Assembly: GCF_000698145.1 (NCBI RefSeq)
Contig: NZ_BAXB01000005.1
Location: forward strand, 62,001 to 126,000
Length of the DNA stretch: 64,000 nt
DNA from: Geomicrobium sp. JCM 19039
Lineage (GTDB): Bacteria; Bacillota; Bacilli; Bacillales; Marinococcaceae
Direction of reading: 5' to 3'
In this document: positions 37,075 to 47,809 of the stretch, piece after piece
Numbering within the stretch: the first letter of the stretch is position 1
How the letters are laid out: every line of letters begins with the position of its first letter
The notes under the pieces: generated by a model
Database searches by the model: none
Seen by the model: only the letters and a program-made list of their open reading frames with translations
Told to the model about the DNA's origin: nothing
Program-made: the position numbers and the translations under genes

Positions 37075-37087
37075 TCTCTGTATTCCG

Positions 37088-37118
37088 GGACAAGCAAAGT
37101 GAGTGCTTGTCCTTTTTT
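37088..37118 (+). terminator. Terminator of fabHF operon
   Basis: GGACAAGCA (37088-37096), TGCTTGTCC (37104-37112), six T. Confidence 0.95.
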
Positions 37119-37122
37119 ATGT

Positions 37123-37146
37123 AAAAAAAAAAGCCCGCTAGGGCTT
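37123..37146 (-). terminator. Terminator of LCP gene
   Basis: On the minus strand AAGCCC-TAGC-GGGCTT is followed by about ten T (A-run 37123-37132). It overlaps the gene's stop codon. Confidence 0.9.
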
Positions 37147-38025
37147 AAAATTCATCATCAGTCAATTGTAAGAATTCTTCAATTGCTTGACGATTAGGTT
37201 CTTTATCGAATGTGAGTCGACTGTTTTGTTCGTCATCTCGCAATGTGTCATCATAACTTTCAGCTACGGGAATCGTCATCGTCTCGATCGTAGGGTTTTT
37301 AAGCGTGAAATATTCTTTTCCCCATTCGAGTAACGTTCCTGTCGGCACATTTGTATGCACATTTGTTGTAAGTGTACTAATGATCGTTGGTGCATCCGCT
37401 ACTGTCATATGTTCGTACAAATGGCTGTGAAGAATTTCAATAATATCCATTTGTCGAGCTGTTTTTTTGCCGGTTTGTCCATTTTCTTCACGGATATAAT
37501 GTAACAGTTCTTTACTGTTTAATTCAACCATTTTATTCGGAAGATAAATGCCTTCAGGAGCAATGATATCAAGGATTTCAAGAAATCCTTGTTCGTTAAT
37601 CTTGGCAAAGTAATCAACAGACAGGTCGAAGTTATCAACCAACGTTTCCCCTAATAGATCAGTACCCCCGAGATGGTAGACAGCACCGAGCGTATCATCT
37701 TGATAGCTGGAATCGACACGTAGCTGTCACTAAGCAATGATACAATTCTCGTTTCACCATCACTTGGATCAAATTGAGCGAGCATCATCGTACTGCTCCT
37801 TGGTTCCTTTTCCCCTTCAGACCCCTCACTGAAGATCAATACTTGGAATGGCTCTTCTGTAAATGTCTCTGTTGAGCTATTCGCTGCTTGTAGTGAAGAA
37901 TGTTCAAGTTCAAGGGTAGCCAAATTCTCGCCATTACCTTGATAAGCGATTGGAATGACCACTAGCAGTGTGGTGAGAACAAGAAGGAAATAAACCTTGT
38001 TGGCATTGCCTCTTAGCATCCTCAT
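37145..38025 (-). CDS. LytR-CpsA-Psr (LCP) family protein (frameshifted)
   Basis: LCP proteins attach teichoic acids or capsular polymers to peptidoglycan outside the membrane. The N-terminus has a single membrane anchor (VYFLLVLTTLLVVIPIAY), then the LCP domain: SSTMMLAQFDPSDGETRIVSL followed by the SDSYVSIP strand, and downstream 'LGGTDLLGETLVDNFDLSVD' with 'REENGQTGKKTARQ'. A missing T near 37700 shifts the frame between SIPAY and QDDTLGAVYHLGG. It is about 293 residues in total. The conserved HAYxxGG-type motif appears as VYHLGG. It is monocistronic on the minus strand. Confidence 0.85.
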
Positions 38026-38086
38026 CGCTTTCCCCCTCTGCTCGACTAATAATTATAACAGAAATGTTTCATTTATGAAATCCTTA

Positions 38087-40567
38087 TTACAAATTTCTTA
38101 ATGAATTGATATAGTCGAGCGCTTGTTCCCGTGTCGCTATCTGGTCATCGAACCACAATTCTTCAATTGTTTGAAGTGTATGCTTGATGATCGGCCCTTT
38201 TTTAAATCCTCTCACGAGTAAATCATCTGCCTGAATGAGTACGGGTAGATTTTTTCGTTTTTGTACGTATTGATTGAGCAGCGAATGTTTGTGACCTGTC
38301 TTCGTACAAGCTGTGAGTCGTAGAGCATGATTGCTGATCTGCTTTACTGAGCGATGCAGATCACCGCACGTTGTGTTTTCACCTAATCTCAAATCAAACA
38401 ACGTGCTTAATTCTTGTACGAGTTGTTGCTCATACTTCGTGACGGCAAACCGCTTTAGATCTGGTAAAGTGGTCGTGTAGAGTGGAAAGATCGTTGAAAG
38501 GATATCTTGATCTGAGGGCATGGAACATCCTAACACTTCTGTTGTACGGTCGTTGTATCGTGCACCTGGAAAAAAAGATTGCAATACATTCAGCTCCTCC
38601 AGCCTGGCATAAGCTTCAGTAACAAGACCTTCAGCAATCATCTTTTGCCACTCGTTTCGAATACGATTTACGGTAAGCTCTTGAATGGAAGATTCAGCTT
38701 CTTTAATGAACCGGCGACTTTCGATCGTTAATGTAAATCCAAAGCGTTGTTCAAATCGAATTGCACGTAGAATGCGCGTCGGGTCTTCCATGAAACTGAG
38801 GTTGTGTAGAGGGCGTAATTGTTGTTTCTTTATATCTTCAATCCCTTGAAACGGATCCAATAAGGCCCCGTAATGTTCTTCATTAATCTGAATGGCTAGT
38901 GCATTAATAGTAAAATCACGCTACCTAAATCTTCTTTAAGACTTGTACGTCTTACTTTAGGTAAGGAAGAAGGGGCATCATAATATTCTGCACGGGCACT
39001 CGCAAAATCAATCCATTCATCATTCATAAATACTTTAGCTGTTTGAAATGCTTCGTGTTCATGAACGGGCGCTTGGAATTTGTGAGCAAGCTTTTTGGCA
39101 AAGTCCATTGCGTCTCCTTCTACAACAAAATCCAAATCAAAGTTACGAATATCTAAAAACACATCGCGGACGATGCCACCGACGAGATAAACGTTCACCT
39201 GTTCTTCGTCTGCTACCTTGCCCAAGTGCTGAAGAAATTGTGTGCGTGCGGGTCCGAGCATTTGATTGAGCCGTTCAGATACATTTACGTTTTTTGACTT
39301 TTTGGCATCATATAACGCACTCAGTAAATCTGACCGAGAAATGATACCGATGAGCTTCTCATCTTCAATGACGGGAATACGACCGATATCGTGTCTCATC
39401 ATAAGGTTTTCTACATCCTCAATGGGCGTATTGGCTATGCAAGAGATTACCTGTTCAGTCATATACTTTGACAGGGGCATGACCAAACCCATGGTTCGTC
39501 GCCCGATGTGCATCGCGTACGCTGATCATGCCGACAAGCTGGCCATCATCAACGACGGGAAATCCTGAGTGCCCAAAACGAATCGCTGTCGCCTTTACAT
39601 CCGCCATCTTCATTTGTGAGGAAACGGTTTTAACTGGCGTTGACATAAATGTTTTGGCTGTCACTGCGTCGTCGATATGATTCGCTAAAGAATGAAGCAC
39701 TGTTTCGAATATGGAAGACCGATCAGTCTTTTTAACGGTTGCAGCGGCGGCACTAGGGTGACCACCACCGTCAAAAGCTTCCATGAGCGTTTGCACACTG
39801 AACCGCTCTGATTGGCTGCGACTTACGAGAAAGACTGCGCGATTCATTTCAACGATAGCGATCGTAACATCCGCCGTTGACAATGATAGCCAGTTTTCAA
39901 CGATTAGACCTAAGTTTTGAACGTACGTACTTGAGCTCATGCAACTCACTGCAATCGTTACCCCGTGTAGATGCCTTATTTGAGCCACCTGCATGAGCTC
40001 TGTTAATAACTGTTGCTGGTCGGCGTTTAAAACCGCACCGTGGTAGGTTTGAATGACAGGTAGAGAAATTCCGTCTTGAAAAAGCTTGTGTAGCACAGAA
40101 ATATCTCGTATTGTCGTTGAGCCGTAAGTGAACGAGCCTGTATCGCTGTATAAACCTATTGCAAACAACGTCCGCTCCCATTCAGTGAGCACAATTTCTT
40201 CTTCAAAAATCATTTCGGCAAGTATGGTGACTGTTGCCCCTGTTTGTTCTTGAGTCCCTTTCATTTTTGTTTTCTGTGGATGATGATCGTAGACAATAAT
40301 CTCCATCGGTGAAGCATTTTGAAATACTTTCGGACTGCGTTTTACATCATTTACATCGACGAGAATAAGGGTATGAATGTCGTCGCTATTTACATCTTTT
40401 TCTTCATAATAAGAAAACATATCCCGATTTAACGCCAAATACTGTTGCACATCTGGACTCACATGAGAAGGAAGCAAAAGGTGAGCATCGGTGTGTATCT
40501 TTTGGGCTGCAATCATGGAGGCAAGTCCATCAAAGTCAGCATGAGTATGGGTGGAAATTAGCTTCAT
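38087..40567 (-). CDS. DHH-CBS-CBS-tRNA nucleotidyltransferase multidomain protein (two frameshifts)
   Basis: An 826-codon protein combining four modules. Residues 1-320 are a DHH/DHHA1 phosphoesterase (THTHADFDGLASMIAA, IVYDHHPQKT, DGGGHPSAAAATV). Two CBS domains follow (FMSTPVKTVSSQMKMADV and YMTEQVISCIANTPIEDV). A class II polymerase-type nucleotidyltransferase then begins at VNVYLVGGIVRDVF with NFDLDFVVEGDA holding the metal aspartates. RRXFTINALAI and SFMEDPTRILRAIRFEQRFG also match tRNA CC/A-adding enzymes. Breaks fall near 39465 (extra A) and 38922 (missing C). The layout and length match the split A-adding enzymes of Aquifex and some bacilli, which mature tRNA 3' ends together with a separate CC-adding enzyme. 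Confidence 0.87.
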
Positions 40568-40652
40568 AAGTTCAACTCCTGTTTCGACATGCCCTCCTCA
40601 TGAGTCGGGCAAAGCGTGCATATACTAAAAGGAAATAAGGGGGGCGGACGGC

Positions 40653-40886
40653 TTGGTCTTTCGCGTTTCAATGGCAATCTTTGGTATAAGTATAGCAACA
40701 ATTGGCGGTGTAGGCTTGGTCGCATACTCCAACTTGATTGTATCCGGATATAGTTTGTACGAGTTTTGGGAATTCATTAGCGTGCGTGCCGAGCTCTATC
40801 TCTTGCTCGGAGGGTTGCTCGTCTCATTTATTTCACTCACTGGTAAGAAAAAGAAAAAACAAGCAAATCTTATTGAAAAGAAGTGA
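40653..40886 (+). CDS. Hypothetical membrane protein (77 aa)
   Basis: A TTG-started small protein (TTG 40653, with AAGGGGGGCGG upstream). Two hydrophobic helices (MAIFGISIATIGGVGLVAYS and LYLLLGGLLVSFISL) are separated by a polar loop and followed by a very basic tail (GKKKKKQ). It belongs to the kind of small two-helix proteins found beside yjbA/trpS in bacilli, but I do not recognise a named family. Confidence 0.65.
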   Translation: MVFRVSMAIFGISIATIGGVGLVAYSNLIVSGYSLYEFWEFISVRAELYLLLGGLLVSFISLTGKKKKKQANLIEKK

Positions 40887-40959
40887 CTAGAGAATAAAAA
40901 ATTCACAGTCCGACTATACTGTAGATACAATTTTATCGGTATAGGAAGGGGGAGTCCAT

Positions 40960-41709
40960 ATGGCCCGAATACGTGACGTGTGGGTCAATTGGTTCGAAGG
41001 AGAAGAGAACGGATACAACATTTGTCCTTTTCATGAATGGAGAAGCGAAGACCGAATTGAAGTACTTGATCAAGCAGAAGTGGTATATGTGACAGATCGC
41101 TTGTTTCTACAACTAGAAAACAGCCTCGAGGAGATTCCTAGACAACTTTTGGACGCCGTATATAAAAAGAGTGCACTCAGAAAGAACATGTCTAAGTTAC
41201 CGCTCGATTATTGCTTTATTGCAACGAACAAAAAAAGCTCGTTAGCGATAGACACACTCGGTTACGAAACACCGATTAGAAAAAGCCGATTAACACCACG
41301 CCAAGAAAAATTAGCGTTAGAAGCGATTGAGCAAGATCAAGAACCACAATACACAGATGAGTTAACGGACATCGATAAGCATTACCATATTCTTTCTCCA
41401 CACCCTACGGTCATGCACGGTTTAACGAGAAAAGAAAGACAGTTAAAACAGTTGCTGTTTATGGCCATTGATCAATTAAAATCGTCTGGTTTTGATGCCG
41501 AAATTCGCTATTGGTATACAGAATGGTCACCGGATAAGTATTTGGACATTCAACTGATGAGTAAAGATGAAGCATGGGACCGGCTGTATGATGAGGTGAG
41601 AGGCGGATGGAGTGAAGATCATTATGCGCTATGTGAATCGTTAATTAAAGGTCAACCATTCTTTGAGAAGTTATGGGACATGCAGCACGAAAGTGAAATG
41701 CATAAATAG
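40960..41709 (+). CDS. yjbA: YjbA family protein (UPF0736)
   Basis: A 249-residue cytoplasmic protein of the UPF0736/YjbA family, restricted to Bacillales and of unknown function. It has the hallmark start [20 protein letters not shown] and later '[20 protein letters not shown]' and '[17 protein letters not shown]'. ATG 40960 follows GGAAGGGGGAG. In B. subtilis yjbA lies next to trpS, as here. Confidence 0.93.
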   Translation: MARIRDVWVNWFEGEENGYNICPFHEWRSEDRIEVLDQAEVVYVTDRLFLQLENSLEEIPRQLLDAVYKKSALRKNMSKLPLDYCFIATNKKSSLAIDTLGYETPIRKSRLTPRQEKLALEAIEQDQEPQYTDELTDIDKHYHILSPHPTVMHGLTRKERQLKQLLFMAIDQLKSSGFDAEIRYWYTEWSPDKYLDIQLMSKDEAWDRLYDEVRGGWSEDHYALCESLIKGQPFFEKLWDMQHESEMHK

Positions 41710-41802
41710 ACGTTTTTCAAAACATCGTTACGACTCCGTTTACATCAGGAAAAAACTTGCTTATAATGAAGCGTAGGTTTAACGGACAAGGGAGGAAGTA
41801 AT

Positions 41803-41919
41803 ATGGACGGTTTGGCGTATACAATCATGCAAATTTTTGTCATCCTTTTTGCAGTCGGAACAATCGGGGGCAGCCTGTTTGTCGGTCATGTATGGAGAAA
41901 AGGGTCGAAGAACCAATAA
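41803..41919 (+). CDS. Small single-helix membrane protein (38 aa)
   Basis: A 38-codon ORF between yjbA and trpS: ATG 41803 after GGGAGGAAG, TAA at 41917-41919. One membrane helix (IMQIFVILFAVGTIGGSLFV) and a basic C-terminal tail (WRKGSKNQ). A terminator follows immediately. The ribosome site and terminator make it a convincing small gene of unknown function. Confidence 0.78.
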   Translation: MDGLAYTIMQIFVILFAVGTIGGSLFVGHVWRKGSKNQ

Positions 41920-41920
41920 T

Positions 41921-41956
41921 AAAAACCTCTTGATCAAGGATAGGTCAAGAGTTTTT
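41921..41956. terminator. Bidirectional terminator between small ORF and trpS
   Basis: AAAAACCTCTTGA (41921-41933) and TCAAGAGTTTTT (41945-41956): T-runs on both strands serve the two convergent genes. Confidence 0.88.
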
Positions 41957-41962
41957 ATACGT

Positions 41963-42970
<1,008 letters not shown>

Positions 42971-43004
42971 TTATTCAATCTACATTCGTGCACCATATCG
43001 TGAC

Positions 43005-43162
43005 TAACCCTTTTTTCTGTTCCGCCATCGGTCATAAATGAACGTGGGGATCAAGATAAAAAGAAGGGCTAGGGCAACGGGTCTTAGTGAGTATCCGGTT
43101 GTGTAGTCAACAATGACAAACACGAGGAGACAAACTGCTAGAACCATTGTAACCACCCGCAT
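43005..43162 (-). CDS. Small membrane protein (about 52 aa, frameshifted)
   Basis: ATG at 43162 follows AAGGGAGTGG on the minus strand and opens MRVVTMVLAVCLLVFVIVDY, a membrane helix. The frame stops early, but a single missing C near 43080 gives RPVALALLFILIPTFIYDRW, a second helix, and a basic end (RNRKKG) at TAG 43005. It is a two-helix protein of unknown function upstream of trpS on the same strand. Confidence 0.6.
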
Positions 43163-43214
43163 TCTACCACTCCCTTAAAGCATAAGTATAGCAGAATAAT
43201 AGGAGGGTTTACCA

Positions 43215-43688
43215 TTGCAAAGCAGAACGAGGCAAGTATTTGTCACTTTATGTACAGCTTTTCTTTTGTTTAGTTACAGCTCCACCGAAACATTGGCCTT
43301 TTCGTTACAAGACACAGATGGGGCTGAGATTGCACTCCATGACTACAAAGGGGAGCAAGTTCTCCTGTTATTTTTCACAACGTGGTGTGAAGTGTGCCAA
43401 GAGGAATTGGCAATGCTGGCTGAGAACAAACGACAGTTCTCTGAAGCGGGCATTTCACTCATCGCCGTCAATATGACAGATGACGAACGCAATGAACGCG
43501 TTGTTGAAGAAGTGGCAGAGCAATTACCGTTCCCTGTATTGCTTGATCCCGACCAGCTAGCCAGTCACCAATACGGCGTACTTGGCGTACCGATGACGAT
43601 CATTGTTAATAAAGACGGTGAAGAAGTAAGCCGGTTTTTCGGGCCCGCAAGCCTAGAACAGCTCATCGCGGCATTTGCCAATTCTTAA
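43215..43688 (+). CDS. Thioredoxin-like redoxin (TlpA/ResA type)
   Basis: An exported or membrane-anchored thiol-disulfide oxidoreductase of 157 residues. TTG 43215 follows AGGAGGG. An N-terminal hydrophobic segment (VFVTLCTAFLLFSYSS) precedes the thioredoxin fold. The active site reads TTWCEVCQEELAML, a CxxC of the TlpA/ResA class, and the cis-proline loop is GVPMTIIVNKDGE. It may reduce apocytochromes or other extracytoplasmic disulfides. It converges with the CaCA gene, overlapping by four bases. Confidence 0.87.
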   Translation: MQSRTRQVFVTLCTAFLLFSYSSTETLAFSLQDTDGAEIALHDYKGEQVLLLFFTTWCEVCQEELAMLAENKRQFSEAGISLIAVNMTDDERNERVVEEVAEQLPFPVLLDPDQLASHQYGVLGVPMTIIVNKDGEEVSRFFGPASLEQLIAAFANS

Positions 43689-44662
43689 CGAAACACGTAC
43701 ATGAGAATGACAGCAACAAAGTACAATAAGATAATGACAATCGCTGGCCACGTTCGCTCTCGGTAGTTTCTTGCCACGTAAATCGCTCCTGCAATGGCGA
43801 TGCTATTAACGAGGAGAATAATCCCTGTAACGATGTTGGTCATGGATGCCGCTTGCAATATTGATCCGTCATACAAGAAGTCACACACAGAAAGAATGAG
43901 TAAATTAAACAAATTGCTTCCGAGTATGGAGGCGGCAGCTAAATTGCGATTGTTTAAGGAAAGTGCCACATACACGGTAACGACTTCGGGTAACGACGTA
44001 GTCGTTGCAATAAGAAAACTACCGACAAAGCTCGACCCTAATCCGGTAATGACGGCAATCTGATCCCCGGCAAAGGTGAGCACTGTACCTGAGATGAGAA
44101 TGATGACTGCGGCAATGATGAAGCCAATCATTGCCCCTTTTAGTGTGTATTTTTCTTCTTGATAATCGTCTTTTTGATCGTCGTGCTCTTCAACAGCTGC
44201 GCCAGACGTTTTTTGTAACACCCATATATTTAGTCCGTAAAGCAATAGCAAGAGGAGGGATTCAATGCCAATGTTGAGAAGCGGGATCTCAATCGTGAAG
44301 AATAAAGCCAACACAACGATAACGGTCATCGCTAAGCCGATGTATGCCGTGTATTGTTGTTGACGGTCTACATTGGAAAGGATGAGCTTTTTTCTATAAA
44401 TAAGTAGAAATGCAGCTAAAATACCAATATTAAAGATGTTGCTACCAAGTACGTTACCAACAGCCATGTCGGGGTTGTCGAGGTAAACAGCTGTAATGCT
44501 TGTCGTCACTTCAGGCAATGACGTGGCCCCGGCGAGTAGAAAGGTGCCAATAAGCAAGGAGCCAAAAGAAGATAAACGGCTAATGGCATCCGCGTATGTA
44601 CTAATTTTTACAGCAGCAAGAACAGTAACGATAACCGCAATAATAAACCAAATAAAAACCAT
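43685..44662 (-). CDS. Calcium/sodium:cation antiporter (CaCA family, YrbG type)
   Basis: A cation exchanger with ten to eleven membrane helices and two homologous alpha-repeats: GATSLPEVTTSITAVYLDNP in the first half and TTTSLPEVVTVYVALSLNNR in the second. Their acidic residues bind Ca2+ or Na+. I start at ATG 44662, which has AAAGGATGA upstream; the ATG at 44671 and the M at 44680 are in frame. A charged cytoplasmic loop (EEHDDQKDDYQEEKYTLKG) separates the halves. It is likely to contribute to sodium or calcium homeostasis. Confidence 0.92.
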   Translation of the reverse strand: MVFIWFIIAVIVTVLAAVKISTYADAISRLSSFGSLLIGTFLLAGATSLPEVTTSITAVYLDNPDMAVGNVLGSNIFNIGILAAFLLIYRKKLILSNVDRQQQYTAYIGLAMTVIVVLALFFTIEIPLLNIGIESLLLLLLYGLNIWVLQKTSGAAVEEHDDQKDDYQEEKYTLKGAMIGFIIAAVIILISGTVLTFAGDQIAVITGLGSSFVGSFLIATTTSLPEVVTVYVALSLNNRNLAAASILGSNLFNLLILSVCDFLYDGSILQAASMTNIVTGIILLVNSIAIAGAIYVARNYRERTWPAIVIILLYFVAVILMYVFR

Positions 44663-44849
44663 AGCATTCATCCTTTGCATAACACTGATGACCTATAGTA
44701 TACCCATTTTTTCAGTTTTTAGCAGTGACTTCCACTTACTCCAACAATCTCTTCTAACTAAGAAATTCTGGTAGTAATGGGCTGTGTACATAAATGCATC
44801 CAATAACAGAACAATAGGTTTATGAGTCGAGCGTCCGAGGGGTGTAATC

Positions 44850-46007
44850 ATGAAGCTGTTCAAAGTAGGAGCCATAGTCATTAGTGTATGCAGCATATTT
44901 TTGGCAGGAGACATTGGTTTTTTAGAAGCTGCGAACGACCCACATCCGGTACTAAAACAAGGAGCGGTAGAACGTAAACAGTTGCCAACAGAGATGAAGC
45001 GGTTTGCCCCATCGAATGATGGCGTCAAAGGTGTATACGTATCTGCCCACTCTGCAGGTGGTGAACGGTTAAACTCATTGATTCAACTTGTAGAAGAATC
45101 CGAACTAAACGCAATGGTCATTGACGTAAAAGATGACTACGGCAACATCACATTTACACCTGAGAGCGGTTCTGTTTATGAACATCGATCATCGCATATT
45201 ATTGATGAGCCGGAGGAGTTACTAAAACAATTGAATGAAAAGAACATCTATCCCATTGCCAGAGTGGTCGTATTCAAAGATACCCGACTTGCAATGGACA
45301 AACCTGAATTGTCTTTTTTAGAGGACGAACAAGTTTGGAAAAACAATCGAGATGAAGCCTTCGTCAATCCATTTCGAGAAGATGTATGGGCATACAATGT
45401 CGATATTGCAAAAATGGCTGCTCGCTTAGGGTTTAAAGAAATTCAATTTGATTATGTACGCTTTCCAGAAGGGTTTGAAACGAGAGACGAATTGTTGACG
45501 TATGATTTGGGCGAGTATACCGACAGAAGTATGAGTCGAGACAAGTCGCGTGTTCGGGCAGTGACGGACTTTGTAGAATATGCTAAAGAGGAGCTGCGTC
45601 CGTTTCATATCGATGTGTCAGTCGACATTTTTGGTTATGCAGCAACTGTAGACGAAGCCGCGGGCATTGGCCAAAACTTCTCGCAAATCTCTGAGCATGT
45701 TGATGTGATTAGCTCGATGATTTATCCGAGTCACTGGACTGCACACTTTGGTATCGAACAACCAGATAAAGAGCCTTATCGATTAACGAGTGCTTATGCA
45801 CAAATGGAAAATGATGTGCTCGCACAGGTTAAGAATGCACCTAAATCTAGACCGTGGATTCAGGACTTTACGGCAAGCTGGCTAGGAGAAGGGAATTACA
45901 TTCCTTATGGTAAGGATGAAGTGGAAGCACAAATACAAGCGTTACATGATCATGATATTCATGAATACTTACTATGGAATGCTGGCAATCAATATACAGA
46001 AGGGTGA
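44850..46007 (+). CDS. Putative glycoside hydrolase (DUF4015), secreted
   Basis: A 385-residue protein with a signal peptide (VGAIVISVCSIFLAGDIGFL) and a TIM-barrel of the putative glycoside hydrolase family DUF4015. Conserved tracts are GVYVSAHSAGGERLNSLIQL, 'AMVIDVKDDYGNITF', 'GFKEIQFDYVRFPEGF', VSVDIFGYAA and 'ISSMIYPSHW'. The aspartates in DVKDD and FDYVRFP are candidate catalytic residues. It probably acts on a cell-wall or external polysaccharide; the substrate is unknown. The ribosome site before ATG 44850 (GAGGGGTG) is acceptable. Confidence 0.9.
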   Translation: MKLFKVGAIVISVCSIFLAGDIGFLEAANDPHPVLKQGAVERKQLPTEMKRFAPSNDGVKGVYVSAHSAGGERLNSLIQLVEESELNAMVIDVKDDYGNITFTPESGSVYEHRSSHIIDEPEELLKQLNEKNIYPIARVVVFKDTRLAMDKPELSFLEDEQVWKNNRDEAFVNPFREDVWAYNVDIAKMAARLGFKEIQFDYVRFPEGFETRDELLTYDLGEYTDRSMSRDKSRVRAVTDFVEYAKEELRPFHIDVSVDIFGYAATVDEAAGIGQNFSQISEHVDVISSMIYPSHWTAHFGIEQPDKEPYRLTSAYAQMENDVLAQVKNAPKSRPWIQDFTASWLGEGNYIPYGKDEVEAQIQALHDHDIHEYLLWNAGNQYTEG

Positions 46008-46317
46008 ATTATAACCCTAATCGATCAAGTTCGACATTTTAGGTCACGAAGAGTAGGGCTTTTTTCATGATATATTGCGTATTTTTTATGTTTATAGGTT
46101 TACGGTCTGTTAATTCGGGGTACATCATTTATGGATAGTATAATATGTAAAGAATGTCACATAACGTTCAGTTGCTACATTAGAATTATTATTGTACAAT
46201 TAATGTGACACGATAGCAGTGAACGTCCGCTGAAACGTCAATAGACGTAGTATACATGACTACTTGAGAATGTTAATCAGTTTAATATTGATCTTACATT
46301 GAGGGAGAGGGTCTTAC
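46008..46317. other. Gap between GH gene and spx
   Basis: 310 bases. An imperfect stem AACCCTA / TAGGGCTT followed by T's (about 46013-46067) may terminate the GH gene. The rest should carry the spx promoters, but no consensus pair stands out. Confidence 0.45.
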
Positions 46318-46713
46318 ATGGTGACGTTATTAACATCGCCGAGTTGCACTTCTTGTCGAAAAGCAAAAGGTTGGCTAGAGGAACACGATATACCGTTCCA
46401 AGAAAGAAATATATTTTCGGAACCTCTTTCTGTACAAGAAGTGAAAGATATTGTACGAATGACCGAAGATGGAACAGATGAGATTGTATCAAAAAGGTCT
46501 AAGATCTTTCAAGAATTGAATGTAGATGTGGATACACTCCCACTGCAACAGTTGTTTGAGCTAATCAGTGAGCATCCAGGGCTGCTTAGACGTCCAATTA
46601 TTTTTGATGAAAAGCGTCTACAAGTTGGTTACAATGAAGCGGAAATTCGCCGCTTTTTACCGAGACAAATTCGGACGTATTTCTTACAAGAAGCACAAAA
46701 GCTCGTTAATTGA
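46318..46713 (+). CDS. spx: Transcriptional regulator Spx
   Basis: A 131-residue ArsC-fold protein that binds the alpha subunit of RNA polymerase and reprogrammes transcription under disulfide stress. The redox switch Cys10-x-x-Cys13 is intact ([10 protein letters not shown]). Gly52 (TEDGTDE), which contacts RpoA, and the [20 protein letters not shown] segment are also present. ATG 46318 follows GAGGGAGAGGG. Spx is normally degraded by ClpXP with the adaptor SpxH, whose gene is about 3 kb downstream. Confidence 0.96.
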   Translation: MVTLLTSPSCTSCRKAKGWLEEHDIPFQERNIFSEPLSVQEVKDIVRMTEDGTDEIVSKRSKIFQELNVDVDTLPLQQLFELISEHPGLLRRPIIFDEKRLQVGYNEAEIRRFLPRQIRTYFLQEAQKLVN

Positions 46714-46719
46714 CAACGG

Positions 46720-46750
46720 AAAAACTTCTACCTTAATGGCAGAAGTTTTT
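46720..46750 (+). terminator. Terminator after spx
   Basis: AAAAACTTCT (46720-46729) and AGAAGTTTTT (46741-46750). Confidence 0.88.
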
Positions 46751-46928
46751 CTTCATTTTTTACTTCCAAACTGACTAAAATAAATCAGGCATAACAGACA
46801 ACAATCGAAGATACACTAATAAAACACCCATTTTTCAAGCGCAAATCTCTTGAAATTAAAAGTGATAAATGGTATAAATGAACAACCTTAGAATTCACAT
46901 TCTTTTTCTTGAATGGGTACACTTATCC

Positions 46929-46957
46929 TTAACAAACTTAGGGGATTCGTATAGAAT
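46929..46957 (+). promoter_or_regulatory. mecA promoter
   Basis: TTAACA (46929-46934), 17 bases, TAGAAT (46952-46957), about 75 bases before the mecA start. The rest of the 46751-47032 gap shows nothing else. Confidence 0.7.
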
Positions 46958-47032
46958 AGAAGAAGGTTTAAATTCGCTTAACGGTGTGAATAAGAATGTG
47001 AAGGTCCACTTTAACCCGAGGAGGGAAAAACT

Positions 47033-47692
47033 GTGGAAATCGAAAGAATAAATGATACTACAATAAAGTTTTATATTACGTATGCAGATATTGAAGACAG
47101 AGGCTTTGACAGCGAAGAAATTTGGTACAATCGGGAACGCGGTGAAGAGTTCTTTTTTGAAATGATTAATGAAGCGCATGACCATGAGAATTTCGAGATT
47201 GAAGGCCCGCTATGGATCCAAGTACAGGCATTTGACAAAGGTTTGGAAATTGTTGTTACGCGGGGTCAAATGAATGATGGCAATGTGAAACTTGAAATCC
47301 CAGTGAGCAAAGACCGTGACGATGATGTTGATGAAAGCATCGTTGATATGCTCGATGAACAGCTTCGCACACGCAAGAAAGATCGTGACGGAGCAGGTAG
47401 CGACGAACCATTAAGTATTGTCATTGCTTTTAAAGACCTTGAGGATCTTTTACAACTTAGTAAATCCGTTAAGTTAGAGCACGTTCAAAACGAAGTGTAT
47501 GCAATGGAGAATACGTATTATCTCCACATCGTTTTTGATGATTATTATGATGAAGACGATCAAGATAATTTGTTAAGCCGTGTCCTAGAGTATGGACACG
47601 AGTCAGATATGTCTATTCATCGTATTAGTGAGTATGGAAAGACCGTTGTGAGTGAGAATGGCTTACAAGTACTTTCTACGTACTTTTCATAA
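47033..47692 (+). CDS. mecA: Adaptor protein MecA
   Basis: A 219-residue adaptor that delivers ComK and other clients to ClpCP and so controls competence. It starts at GTG 47033 with CGAGGAGGG upstream. The N-terminal substrate domain opens MEIERINDTTIKFYITYADI and contains FDSEEIWYNRERGEEFFFEM. An acidic linker (SKDRDDDVDESIVDM) leads to the C-terminal ClpC-binding domain (YYLHIVFDDYYDEDDQD). Its place beside spx and coiA is conserved in bacilli. Confidence 0.96.
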   Translation: MEIERINDTTIKFYITYADIEDRGFDSEEIWYNRERGEEFFFEMINEAHDHENFEIEGPLWIQVQAFDKGLEIVVTRGQMNDGNVKLEIPVSKDRDDDVDESIVDMLDEQLRTRKKDRDGAGSDEPLSIVIAFKDLEDLLQLSKSVKLEHVQNEVYAMENTYYLHIVFDDYYDEDDQDNLLSRVLEYGHESDMSIHRISEYGKTVVSENGLQVLSTYFS

Positions 47693-47703
47693 TACGTTCA
47701 CGA

Positions 47704-47734
47704 GCAAGTCCTAACGAAGGATTTGCTTTTTTTT
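47704..47734 (+). terminator. Terminator after mecA
   Basis: GCAAGTCCT (47704-47712) and AGGATTTGC (47718-47726, one G-T pair), then eight T. Confidence 0.88.
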
Positions 47735-47809
47735 GTCGTTATAAAGGACTTAAGGTAGACAGTGGAGAACTTACAATAAGCTGGGTACTCTTGTTAGAAA
47801 GGAACGGAG

